Assembly (NCBI GenBank): GCA_020634975.1
Contig: JACKAQ010000001.1
Location: 2,418,001-2,482,000, forward strand
Source of the DNA: JACKAQ01 sp020634975 [NCBI: Calditrichia bacterium]
GTDB taxonomy: Bacteria > Calditrichota > Calditrichia > RBG-13-44-9
Direction of reading: 5' to 3'
DNA: 64,000 nucleotides
In this document: piece by piece, positions 51,442 to 60,533 of the stretch
How the letters are laid out: every line of letters starts with the position of its first letter
How positions within the stretch are numbered: position 1 is the first letter of the stretch
Notes under the pieces: model-generated
Told to the model about the DNA's origin: nothing
Seen by the model: the letters and a program-made list of their open reading frames with translations, nothing else
The model's database searches: none
Made by a program: the position numbers and the translations under genes

Positions 51442-52509
51442 TTAGAAATGAAACCCTAATCCGGCGGAGAAAATATTTACATCGAGCGTGCCCAACTGAA
51501 TGGAACGGCCATACATTGCAGATAGCGTCACCGGAATTTTCTCTCCTAATGGCTCCGGAGTCTCAAATCCAAAGCCATAGGTGAATCCCTGGTATTCGAG
51601 ATGGTTTTTTGAGCCGCTAACATCATTCACATACCCGATTTGACCAAATAAATGCTGAAATAAACGTAATTCAAAACCGGTGTTTAGCGCCTCCAATTTC
51701 TCATACCCTGTGGAAATGCGGTTTTCATCCATATTCAGATTTTTTTGATTCAGATTTTTTTGATACTCCACTGTCCAGAGGTATGTTATCTTTTTGTTTT
51801 TTGATGATTTAGCATTAGTGTTTCCAAATGCAAACCCAACTTTATACCAGCGATACATCTCATATTCTCTCGTCGATCCCTCGACTTTGAGTTTTGAACC
51901 AAGATTATGAATCGTAGCGCCGAAAGATAAGACTTGTGTGCTCAATTCATGATTGATTCGAAATCCCAAATCATACAGCCAGCTATCAGCGTCGTTGAGT
52001 CCATAATATTTCAGATTTTTAACATTTGCGCCAATGTGTAAATTAGTTGTCGAATCCAATGCCAAAAGAAACGCCGGTGTTAACAAATATTCACGAATCC
52101 CGATTTTAGTTTTTTTTCCGCCATAGCCGTTTATTTTAAGAATTTCAACTTCACCAAAACCCAGATTCCAATAGTATGCACCAATAGTAAAAAATTTAGT
52201 GACCGGGACTGCCAACGAAAAAGTATGTTGTCCGGTGTAATATTCATCGGTCGTGAAATATTGAAGAATAGGGTGGTGTCGGGTATAGGCAAATTGCAGA
52301 TCTTTTACATCCGCGATTCCTGCGGGATTTGAATAAGCCGCCAAAACGCCGGTTCGATGGGCAACACCGGTCAAGCCCATTGCCGCCATTTGCGGATCGG
52401 CGGGGCGCAAATGTTGTGGAATAAAATAATCCGGGTAGGATTGTGCAACACCTGAAGTCGCATTCAGCAAAACCGCAGCTAAAACCGTAAAAACGAGTCG
52501 AAGGTTCAT
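51442..52509 (-). CDS. PorV-like outer-membrane barrel protein
   Basis: The protein has 355 residues and a signal peptide ending SGVAQS. The mature start has RPADPQMAAMGLTGVAHRTGVLAAYSNPAGIADVKD, the G-[ML]-G/A-x-N-P-A-G pattern seen in PorV/UPF0164-type barrels. The rest is an alternating barrel sequence ending NIFSAGLGFHF. A repeat of NLNQKN (YQKNLNQKNLNMDEN) comes from a short DNA duplication near 51730-51760. It is likely a non-specific or secretion-linked barrel; the function is unknown. It is monocistronic and more AT-rich than the efflux operon. Confidence 0.7.
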   Translation of the reverse strand: MNLRLVFTVLAAVLLNATSGVAQSYPDYFIPQHLRPADPQMAAMGLTGVAHRTGVLAAYSNPAGIADVKDLQFAYTRHHPILQYFTTDEYYTGQHTFSLAVPVTKFFTIGAYYWNLGFGEVEILKINGYGGKKTKIGIREYLLTPAFLLALDSTTNLHIGANVKNLKYYGLNDADSWLYDLGFRINHELSTQVLSFGATIHNLGSKLKVEGSTREYEMYRWYKVGFAFGNTNAKSSKNKKITYLWTVEYQKNLNQKNLNMDENRISTGYEKLEALNTGFELRLFQHLFGQIGYVNDVSGSKNHLEYQGFTYGFGFETPEPLGEKIPVTLSAMYGRSIQLGTLDVNIFSAGLGFHF

Positions 52510-52611
52510 GATAGCCTCTGTGGAATTTTTTCTGTGAAAGTTTTCTTAATGTGCCGAAATGAAAAATATCATGCAAGCCCCAAAAATAATTCTCTGTGAA
52601 TTTCGTTCAAT

Positions 52612-53112
52612 CTATTCCAGAAAATTATCTTTCAACCCAACGGGAAGCGGCAACACAAACTCAAGCCCGAAGTCCCTGATTTCATTGTTTTTAAAGAAAA
52701 CCATATCCATCGTTGCGAAAGCCAGATAGCCGCCAAACAAGCTAATTTTTGGTGCGATGATTGGCTGTTCATCAATTTGGGAAAAGGCGATGCCAACCCC
52801 GCCGCCCAAACCCAATGGTAGCGGGTTTTTGAATGTTCCGGCCTGAAGTTCCACAAATTGGTATTTTTCGTGTGGCTTTTTTACGCGATTTCCCACTGGA
52901 AAATTGGTGCCCAGGGTAATGTTGAAAAATGAATCTGCATAAAATGAGCCAAGGCTGATTTTGAATCCCAATGTCGGGCCTTCGTCAAAATGGTAACCGA
53001 AACGAACACCGGGACTGATGTAGGTAAGTGTTTCGTCAGCGAGTAGCGGCGTTGCGATGGCAAACATCCATACAGCAACAGCAGTTGCGAAAATGCGTGA
53101 TCGATTGTTCAT
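52612..53112 (-). CDS. Small outer-membrane beta-barrel protein
   Basis: The protein has 166 residues from ATG 53112, giving a signal peptide MNNRSRIFATAVAVWMFAIATPLLADE. The open frame starts at 53181 but its extra residues are not signal-like. The sequence alternates aromatic and glycine residues (YISPGVRFGYHFDEGPTLGF, GLGGGVGIAFSQIDEQPI), consistent with an eight-strand barrel of OmpW/OmpA size. It does not end in Phe (NFLE). I do not recognise a family. It lies 102 bases upstream of the PorV-like gene and may share its transcript. Confidence 0.6.
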   Translation of the reverse strand: MNNRSRIFATAVAVWMFAIATPLLADETLTYISPGVRFGYHFDEGPTLGFKISLGSFYADSFFNITLGTNFPVGNRVKKPHEKYQFVELQAGTFKNPLPLGLGGGVGIAFSQIDEQPIIAPKISLFGGYLAFATMDMVFFKNNEIRDFGLEFVLPLPVGLKDNFLE

Positions 53113-53353
53113 TTGATTTGTCCGGTTTTTGTTTACCGGATAAGTGCAATCGCTATGCCGTCGGAAATTAAACTTGAGCACATTGATAAATTATTGTTAA
53201 TAAACGAATTGAAAGATGAGGTTGTTGTCTGCAATCGACAAATTTGCCGAACAGCGTCGAACGCGATTCGACAGAAAAGTCGCAAAAAATTGCTGTCAGG
53301 GGAAAATGGATGAGTATGAATATCACCCTTTGACTTCGATCAGGGTGACAATA

Positions 53354-55306
53354 CTAATCGTCGAGGCGGGCGATGAGCAGGGTAACGTCGTCGGGGAATT
53401 CGCAATCGCCGGCGAAGGCGCGCATGTCGTCCAAAATGGCGATTTTCAAGGTTTTGGGCTGTTCGCCCAAATTGGTTTTCAGGGTTTGCATCAGCCGTTC
53501 ATCACCGAATTCTTCTTCGTGAACATCCATGGTTTCGGTGACGCCGTCGGTGAAGCAAACCAGCGTATCGCCGGGGCGGAAATCCACCGTATTTTGGTGA
53601 AACGTGCGGTTTTCCAGAAATCCGAGCACCGTGCCGCCTTCTTTCAACATTACAGTGCTGCCGTCTTTTCGCAGCAAAATGGGCGCGTTGTGACCGGCGT
53701 TGCAATAGGTGAGCTGTCCGCTGCTGCGATCCAAAATCGCGAAAAAGAACGTGACGTAATAACCGGTGGCGGTTGCTTCGTAAAGCAGGTTGTTCAGTTT
53801 GGCGACGATGGTCGCGGGCGGATCAATCTCGTTGAACAGGCTTTTGAATCCGGCGTAGGCAACGGCCATCAAAATTGCGCCGGGCGCGCCTTTGCCGGAC
53901 ACATCGCCGATGGCGATAGCCTGGCGATTTTCGTCAATGCGGAACGCGTCGTACAAATCGCCGCCGACGATCAAACTCGGCACGTTCAGCACCTCGATGG
54001 TCACGCCGTCGATAACCGGAACGCGGCGCGGCAGCAGCGCCTGCTGCACTTTGGAGGCAACCAGCAATTCGCCTTCCAATCGCTGTTTTTTCAGTGAATC
54101 TTCATACAATTGGGCGTTGCGGAGGGCAATCGCGGCGAGTCCGGCGAAGTTTGTTAACAGCTTCAGGTTTTGTTGGGTAAAATGGTTGAGTGTATTGCTC
54201 TCCAGCGCCAGCGCACCGATGGCGTGTTCGTTTACGATAATCGGAACGGTAATCTGCGACTGCGTGTCCGGGCGTGCCGAGTAATATTGCGAATTTTTGG
54301 TGACATCCGGCGTAACCACGCCTTCGCGATTCTGGATGACCCAACCGCTCAATCCCTGCCCGATTTTTAGCGAAATCGCCTCTTCGTCATTTGGCGAATA
54401 GCCGCGCGAAACCATCTGGCGCAATTCCATTCGTTCCTCATCCACCAGCGCGATCATCGCGGCGTCGTATTGCAGCAGCAGCGAGAGGCTGTCCAGCATA
54501 TTGTCCAGCACTTCCTGCACGTTCAGCGATGAAGAAATGTTCTGCACAATTTTCAAAAACAGTTCGTTTTCCAACGATTTTCGTTGAATTTCGGCGTGTG
54601 TGCGGGCGTTTTCGAGCGTTTCAGCCATATCCAGAAACAGCCCGTTGAGAAACTCCCGGATTTCCGGAACGCTCAAATACGTGTTGATCCGGTCGGTAAA
54701 TGCCAAAAATCCGACCACGCTGTTGCTGCCGTTAAGTGGCACAATATATTCAAACTTATGTTCGTCGCGCAGCGCTTTGAACATCGGGCGATAGCGCGGA
54801 AACTCCCGCCACAATTGCTCGATCGGATAAAAATTGGTGCCCCGCGAAAACGGCGATGGCGCTTCCGGTTCGGGTAACATCTGCTCGATGGTGCTGTTTT
54901 TTCGGTCATCGGGATGCGCATTCAGCAATTCTTTGTTTTCGATTAGATAAAACGCGGATTCGTTTTCGCCAAAATGTAATTTTAAAAAATCCCTGCAATT
55001 GTTTAATTGGGTGTCCCAATCCAGCGTCGCGTTTAATTCGCGATTAAATTTATCCGCAAATTTTTTGAAGCGGTATAAATCGCGGTAAAACCCCTTGTCC
55101 ACCAATTGCTGAATAAAATCGGTGAGCTTTCCGCGATTGACCGTAACGAGCAAAATGGTGAGAAAAAACGCCACAAACGGCGCCGGTTTGCTCATAATTG
55201 TTGCGCTGAGCAAATAAAATCCGGCAAAAATTGCCATATAAATCAGCAATTTAAAAGTGATCAACAGCGGTTTGTTTAAACGTGGTTTTGTCTCGACCAA
55301 AATCAA
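53354..55306 (-). CDS. Membrane-anchored GAF / SpoIIE-type (RsbU-like) protein phosphatase
   Basis: The protein has 650 residues. Two membrane spans lie at about 14-36 and 42-58. They are followed by a helical linker, a degenerate first GAF-like segment (100-230) and a clear GAF domain at about 250-400 (LQYDAAMIALVDEERMELRQ, KIGQGLSGWVIQN). The PPM phosphatase domain at about 415-650 carries IVGGDLYDAFRI, AIGDVSGKGAPG, YCNAGHNAPILL, CFTDGVTETMD and FPDDVTLLIARLDD. RsbU-type enzymes dephosphorylate STAS proteins in partner switching. The RsbW-like kinase at 35230 may act in the same pathway, but no STAS protein is in the window. Confidence 0.92.
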   Translation of the reverse strand: MILVETKPRLNKPLLITFKLLIYMAIFAGFYLLSATIMSKPAPFVAFFLTILLVTVNRGKLTDFIQQLVDKGFYRDLYRFKKFADKFNRELNATLDWDTQLNNCRDFLKLHFGENESAFYLIENKELLNAHPDDRKNSTIEQMLPEPEAPSPFSRGTNFYPIEQLWREFPRYRPMFKALRDEHKFEYIVPLNGSNSVVGFLAFTDRINTYLSVPEIREFLNGLFLDMAETLENARTHAEIQRKSLENELFLKIVQNISSSLNVQEVLDNMLDSLSLLLQYDAAMIALVDEERMELRQMVSRGYSPNDEEAISLKIGQGLSGWVIQNREGVVTPDVTKNSQYYSARPDTQSQITVPIIVNEHAIGALALESNTLNHFTQQNLKLLTNFAGLAAIALRNAQLYEDSLKKQRLEGELLVASKVQQALLPRRVPVIDGVTIEVLNVPSLIVGGDLYDAFRIDENRQAIAIGDVSGKGAPGAILMAVAYAGFKSLFNEIDPPATIVAKLNNLLYEATATGYYVTFFFAILDRSSGQLTYCNAGHNAPILLRKDGSTVMLKEGGTVLGFLENRTFHQNTVDFRPGDTLVCFTDGVTETMDVHEEEFGDERLMQTLKTNLGEQPKTLKIAILDDMRAFAGDCEFPDDVTLLIARLDD

Positions 55307-55615
55307 TCTCCATTCTCAACGGAATGAATATAGAAAAGTTCGTGCGGAATTTGCAATGTTTGTATTTTGTTTTATCGTAGAAAACATGACAAAGATGATA
55401 CAGTTTTTTACAATAATTTTTTGGATAGTGATTGATATTGAGTGATTTGATTTGCCCTAAAAGACGAAGCATCTGAAATTAATGCCAACAATCAAATAGA
55501 GTTACAACCGATTTTCATGAAGTGAATACACAACGGGCAAAAAAATAGGGAACGTTTGCAAAAGCTTACGTTCCCTACGTTTAACTCGGTCAAAAAAATA
55601 TGTTAACAAATCATA
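55307..55615. other. Intergenic gap with terminator of the SusD gene
   Basis: The gap of 309 bases lies between the phosphatase start and the SusD stop, both on the - strand. It holds the terminator at 55539-55577 and, presumably, the promoter of the phosphatase gene. I see no coding frame and no repeat of the families described here. Confidence 0.5.
55539..55577 (-). terminator. Intrinsic terminator of the SusC/SusD operon
   Basis: TAGGGAACGT (55546-55555) and ACGTTCCCTA (55568-55577) are perfect arms around a 12-base loop. The A-run at 55539-55545 is the T-tract on the - strand. Confidence 0.9.
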
Positions 55616-56965
55616 TTAGATCGAAGGATTAGCCGGAGTATTCGGGTTGTTATCTCTTTCGATGGATGGATATGGGTAAAAATTCCGGTTGCGTTCGTTG
55701 GTCAGATTGTTAACTGTCGGATCCAGACCCGGGTGAAATCTTCTGCTGGCTTCCAGTCGCAAACCGGTGAGAAAAAGCTCAATTGCTCTGTTTTTGTAGA
55801 TTTCTTCCAAAACATCTGTCTGGCTGTTTGCGTTTCCGGTCCACGCCGGTAATCCTGCGTTTACGCCCAGCGGATCATCGGTTTTTTGCCGGACCAGATT
55901 CAGGTTGGTAACTGCGTTCGGCAATTGGTTTAGCCGAGCATGAGCTTCTGCTTTATTGAGCAACATTTCTCCGTGCAGGTAAACCGGAATTGGCGATGTT
56001 TGGCTGGTCCAGAATCCGAGCGCCTGGCTGATGGGCTGTCCACCTGCATCCACATTCGCTGTGCCGGCATCGGCACCCAAATAAAATGAAACCCTGCCAT
56101 CACCGGCTTCCGGCACGTATGCGCCCAGCAATCCAAAGTTGGTTTGCGGCTTCAGGTCGGATGCTGCCGGGTTGATCCGGGACCAAACGGGATTGACATT
56201 ATTCGCATCGTAATTAAACAAGGAGTTTGCCGGGGAGCTTGCATCGTTCAAAACGGCGTCTGCGAATGTGATTGCATCGGCATAGTTTCCGGCCATCAAA
56301 CTGTATCGCGATAAATAGGCGTTGATCGATTTCAACAGGTTAAAGTCATCGCCCAGTACATTGTTTTTAAAATCATCAGATATCGCGTTGGCGTTAATAG
56401 CATTTCTGGCTTCCGTCAATAATCTGATGGCTTCCGCCAGAACGGCAGCTCTGTCGCTAAATGCGGCATCGCCATCTGGTGAATTGTTAATAACAGTTTG
56501 TTCCCACATACCGGCAAGGTATCCCAGGCACATCGCTTTGTAAAAATGCCCATAAGCGAGAACACCGCTGCGCGTGCCGGCTGATAATTCAACATTGGGT
56601 GTGCTGGCAATCAACGATTCTGCCATGCCTTTTGCTCTGAGCAGAGCAACCCAGGGATCTGTAATGCCGCCGCTCTCCGGGGGCAGTTCATTGCCGCCTC
56701 TGGCAAGTTCATTAATGTTCAGGAATGTGTTGGTAACGCCTAATTCGCGGGTCGAGATGCCCGGCGTTTCGACGACTTCCTGCATTACTGTTGTTGTGAA
56801 ATATTGGTTTAACCCAATGCAAAGTGCAAACAGCCCGTCTTTGGATTCAAAAATTACATCTTCTGTCGGGTTGTTTGGATTTACAAAGTTCGTATCGCAC
56901 GCAGTAACAATCAGTGCGATTATAGCAACGGCTGCTATGGCGATTCTATATTTTTTGTGTATCAT
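55616..56965 (-). CDS. SusD/RagB-family nutrient-binding lipoprotein
   Basis: The protein has 449 residues with lipobox IVTAC, Cys at about 23. Hallmarks are FESKDGLFALCIGLNQYFTT near the start, TPR-like helices with LLTEARNAI, and LHGEMLLNKAEAHARLNQ near 325. The end has GLRLEASRRFHPGLDPTVNN and NFYPYPSIERDNNP. SusD lids bind glycans or other nutrients over the SusC channel. The gene follows SusC with a 25-base gap, and the pair is terminated downstream. No hydrolase or regulator is adjacent, so the substrate is unknown. Confidence 0.93.
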   Translation of the reverse strand: MIHKKYRIAIAAVAIIALIVTACDTNFVNPNNPTEDVIFESKDGLFALCIGLNQYFTTTVMQEVVETPGISTRELGVTNTFLNINELARGGNELPPESGGITDPWVALLRAKGMAESLIASTPNVELSAGTRSGVLAYGHFYKAMCLGYLAGMWEQTVINNSPDGDAAFSDRAAVLAEAIRLLTEARNAINANAISDDFKNNVLGDDFNLLKSINAYLSRYSLMAGNYADAITFADAVLNDASSPANSLFNYDANNVNPVWSRINPAASDLKPQTNFGLLGAYVPEAGDGRVSFYLGADAGTANVDAGGQPISQALGFWTSQTSPIPVYLHGEMLLNKAEAHARLNQLPNAVTNLNLVRQKTDDPLGVNAGLPAWTGNANSQTDVLEEIYKNRAIELFLTGLRLEASRRFHPGLDPTVNNLTNERNRNFYPYPSIERDNNPNTPANPSI

Positions 56966-56990
56966 TTCTTACTTTCTCCTATTAAATAGT

Positions 56991-59972
56991 TCAATTGGCT
57001 ACGCTAATTCCAAATATGATCATTCTCGGAATGGGCGTTAAACCCATAATTCCACCTCTGGACCCATTGCTTTGGGCATCCATGTTTACTTCCGGGTCCC
57101 ACTTCGAATAATCATCAAATGAGAAGAGGTTTCTTCCTGAAAGGGTAAACTTCAAACTGCTCAATCCCATTAATGGGTTACGCCACATATAGGAGAGAGA
57201 GATCTCGCGTAATTTAACAAAAGAACCATCTTCAACATAGGATTCGGCAATACCGAATTTTGCAGTGCCTGTGCCTTTCGGCTCTTCGCCGTTTAATTCC
57301 TTGCCTGTTTGGACACCACCGCCAAATCTGTAGAACATGCGTGAATCCCAGCTCAATACGTCAAATCCCTGAACGGCATCAAATTGCGCCCGGAATGACC
57401 AGTTTTTATACTGCAGCTCGTTGGTAAAGGATGCAATGTAGGAGGGGTTCGGGTCACCGATTTTCTTCTGCAAAAGAGTACCTGTCGGTTGACCGTTTGC
57501 ATCTCTTAAAGGAACATTGTTTCCGTTTGCATCCACGGATCCACGTTCTCTTTGCGGCAATCCATTGGCATCCAAAAGCAAGCTGCCGTCAGAATTTCGA
57601 GCATAGTAACCCTGGTAAAAAATACCCAAAGGTTCGCCGTTCATTGCTTTTGAGAAGCCGAAATTACCGATGCTGATCTGGTCGCCTTCGATACCGTTTA
57701 CTTCGTTTTTATTGGAAGTGAAGGTAACGCTGGAAACCCAATTCAAGCTTTTCTTTGTTACCGGGATGACGGTCAGTTGCAGTTCGATACCTTTGTTTTT
57801 CATATCTGCAATATTTTCAATCCGGCTTCCTGCACCGGTTGATGGGGCAAGGGTACGAGCGACCAACAGGTCTTTGATGTTCTGAAAGTAACCGGTCACT
57901 TCCAAGCCCACCCGGTTATTGAACATGCCCAAATCCAATCCAAATTCGGTTTCTGTTTGCCGTTCCGGTTTCAGATCGGGATTGCCGACAAGTGACGGGG
58001 AGATTAAACCGGACTGCCCGTTAATGCTAACGGCGCTGTAATTTGTTAACCGATCAAATGGCCCGATAGCCGTCAAGTTACCAGCTTCACCCCAGGCTGC
58101 CCGCAACTTCAAGTTGTTGATAGCGCTAAAATTCCAGAATTTTTCTTCGGAAAGCACATAAGATAAGCTGGCTTTGGGATAGAACTGGTTTCTTTCATTT
58201 TCACCAAATACCGAAGAACCGTCGATTCTGGCTGCTCCGGTGATGAACAGTTTGTTCTGCAATCCAAATGTTTGCTGTAAATAACCACCCCAAATGGCTC
58301 GCTTGCTGTTAAAATCGGTTGTTGCAATGCTTGCTGCACCGGCAGTGGTTTCGACACCAATGGCTAATCCGGTGCCGGAAATCGTACCAAGTTTTGTTTC
58401 ATCATATTGATAAGAGTAGCCCGCAGCAGTTGAAGATGAAATAGGGGCCGATAATTGGGTTTGGTACGATACATTCAGATCGCTGTTAATTTGGGTGCGA
58501 TTGAGGTTGGATGCCCTGGCAGAACCCAATGCTGCTGTTGTAGTGCCGATGGGCGTATATGTAGTAGCTCTTGAACGGGAATCGTCATAACCCAATACAT
58601 AATTTACCTGCATTCCGTTAATCGGGAGCAACGTAAACTGGATGTCCGATATCGCTCTTTTGTTTTGTTGTTCAAAATTAAATGTCTCTAAATACTCAAG
58701 TATATTCGGATAAAATGTCATTACCGGGTAATTTCCGTCAGCATCCGGTTCCGGGTTGATACTGTTGTTCGAGAACAAAATGGTTTGTAAAACACCGGAG
58801 CCGTAACCGCCGTTGGGCATGTCGTTGCTGTTGCTGGAAGAAACATAAGTGCCAGCGGCAAAAGACACCCGATCGTTAATAATTTGGTTAACCCGTAAGC
58901 GGATACCGCTGCGGTCGTAGGCTGTGTTTTTCATAATGCCATTGTTATTCAGGTAGGATACAGAACCAAAATAGGTCGTGTTGCCCACACCACCGGAAAC
59001 AGACAGGTAGTTATCAGTTCCTGCGCTGCCTTCAAAAACCATATCCTGATAGTCATATCGTTGTGCGGGGACGGTATTTAAATTGGTGACATCGCCTGCA
59101 TTTTCCCAATCAAGGGGTACCTGGTTATAGTCAATTTTCTTTCTTAAAGAATTAAAATTGACGCTCGTGCTGAAAGTGATTTTCGGTTTTCCGACCTGTC
59201 CTTTTTTGGTGAAAATCTGGACCACGCCATTGCTGGCTCGTGAACCGTAAATCGCAGCCGCAGCCCCGCCCTTGATGACCTCAATCCGTTCTATATCCGC
59301 CGGATTAATGTCTGACAAGCGGTTTTGCACCACGCTCTGAACACCCAAAAGATCCGTAGAGGTGTTATTCACAATTACGCCATCGATGATATACAGCGGA
59401 TCGGAACTACCGTTTACCGTGCTTGCGCTTCGCAATCTCACGCTAATCCCGGCTGCGGGATCACCGGAGTTTTGAGATACTTGCACGCCGGCAAATTTAC
59501 CGGATAGGGCACCGGTAATATCCAAAGCTCTGGATTCCGCGATATTTTCACCCGAAATCGTTGAGATGGTGTTGCCAAGCTGCCTTTTGCTGGTAGCTCC
59601 CGAGCTTCCGGTCACAACAACTTCGTCAAAACGCAACACATCTGTCGAAAGCTCGAAAAATACTTTAACGGTGCCGCTGTTTGTTGTCACCGTTTGTTGT
59701 GCCGTTGTGTAACCGACATAAAAAACAGACACTTCATAGGTTCCAACGGGCACATTTTCAATGATGAACACGCCGTCAGCATCCGTAGATGCCCCAAGCT
59801 TTGTTCCGGTAACTACCACGTTCGCTCCGATTAATGCTTCACCGGTAGCGGCGTCAGTAACTACGCCCGTTATTTTCCCCTCTGTTGTTGAAGTTTGTGC
59901 AAACAAAAGCGTATTAAATAATAGAGCCAGCATCATTCTGCCGACCCATTTAGCTGAATACCGCTTTACCAT
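56991..59972 (-). CDS. SusC/RagA-family TonB-dependent outer-membrane transporter
   Basis: The protein has 993 residues, preceded by GGAGG 4 bases before the ATG. A signal peptide ends LLFAQTS. It has a carboxypeptidase-regulatory-like domain (GKITGVVTDAATGEALIGAN) to about residue 115. The plug has LSGKFAGVQVSQNSGDPAAG, and the SusC signature is SSDPLYIIDGVIVNN. A long barrel follows, ending RMIIFGISVAN. It imports a ligand with the SusD lid, using TonB energy. It is a second, distinct type of receptor compared with that at 7356. Confidence 0.95.
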   Translation of the reverse strand: MVKRYSAKWVGRMMLALLFNTLLFAQTSTTEGKITGVVTDAATGEALIGANVVVTGTKLGASTDADGVFIIENVPVGTYEVSVFYVGYTTAQQTVTTNSGTVKVFFELSTDVLRFDEVVVTGSSGATSKRQLGNTISTISGENIAESRALDITGALSGKFAGVQVSQNSGDPAAGISVRLRSASTVNGSSDPLYIIDGVIVNNTSTDLLGVQSVVQNRLSDINPADIERIEVIKGGAAAAIYGSRASNGVVQIFTKKGQVGKPKITFSTSVNFNSLRKKIDYNQVPLDWENAGDVTNLNTVPAQRYDYQDMVFEGSAGTDNYLSVSGGVGNTTYFGSVSYLNNNGIMKNTAYDRSGIRLRVNQIINDRVSFAAGTYVSSSNSNDMPNGGYGSGVLQTILFSNNSINPEPDADGNYPVMTFYPNILEYLETFNFEQQNKRAISDIQFTLLPINGMQVNYVLGYDDSRSRATTYTPIGTTTAALGSARASNLNRTQINSDLNVSYQTQLSAPISSSTAAGYSYQYDETKLGTISGTGLAIGVETTAGAASIATTDFNSKRAIWGGYLQQTFGLQNKLFITGAARIDGSSVFGENERNQFYPKASLSYVLSEEKFWNFSAINNLKLRAAWGEAGNLTAIGPFDRLTNYSAVSINGQSGLISPSLVGNPDLKPERQTETEFGLDLGMFNNRVGLEVTGYFQNIKDLLVARTLAPSTGAGSRIENIADMKNKGIELQLTVIPVTKKSLNWVSSVTFTSNKNEVNGIEGDQISIGNFGFSKAMNGEPLGIFYQGYYARNSDGSLLLDANGLPQRERGSVDANGNNVPLRDANGQPTGTLLQKKIGDPNPSYIASFTNELQYKNWSFRAQFDAVQGFDVLSWDSRMFYRFGGGVQTGKELNGEEPKGTGTAKFGIAESYVEDGSFVKLREISLSYMWRNPLMGLSSLKFTLSGRNLFSFDDYSKWDPEVNMDAQSNGSRGGIMGLTPIPRMIIFGISVAN

Positions 59973-60533
59973 GGTTCCTCCATTTTATTGGTTTGGTAAA
60001 TTAGCTAAAATGATCCCTTAATATTTGCAATTCAAAATATATTTTTGAAATACTTTTATACCGTATATTTCGCCCCAAATTGTGTATTTGCACAATTGCA
60101 AGAAATGAGATCCCGGATATGTCCGGAGGTTAAAAAATGGTGTTTGGATAAACAGGAATAACATTTGACAAACCGATAAGCAATTCCGCTGCTTCCATCG
60201 GGGTTTGGTGAGTTAAAGGGAGTATCAAAAAGTAAATAAATGGGCATCCGTTGGCTTTTTATGAAAACCAAATAATAACCCAACCGGACAGACGTAAAAA
60301 ACAAATCAGTTTATGGGAATAGCTTTAATTATGCAAATATTTTGTGATGAGTAAACCAGCGATTTGCGAAAGCAGTGCAAACTCGTAACTGAAGCTGGAT
60401 TTGCAGTTGGGTTTGTTCGGAGAAATAATATACTTGAATGAACCATTATTTTTCCTCAATTTGTATGCTGCGAAATGGCTGTTGTGTTTTCAACGGTGAA
60501 TAAAATAATGAATATTAAGCGAACCCTATTTGA
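59973..60533. other. AT-rich divergent intergenic region
   Basis: These 561 bases separate the - strand SusC gene from the + strand glycosyltransferase gene and hold both promoters. On the - strand a candidate with TTGAAT and a downstream AT-rich -10 lies around 60000-60040, but it is weak. An 82-codon frame on the - strand (60056-60304) looks non-coding. No repeat of the families found elsewhere is present. Confidence 0.4.

Noticed and set aside
53216-54097. 293-codon + strand frame opposite the phosphatase gene
   Set aside because: It is a shadow of the SpoIIE-type phosphatase domain on the other strand.
60056-60304. 82-codon frame in the SusC/glycosyltransferase gap
   Set aside because: No ribosome site, no domain, and the sequence composition is like the non-coding surroundings.
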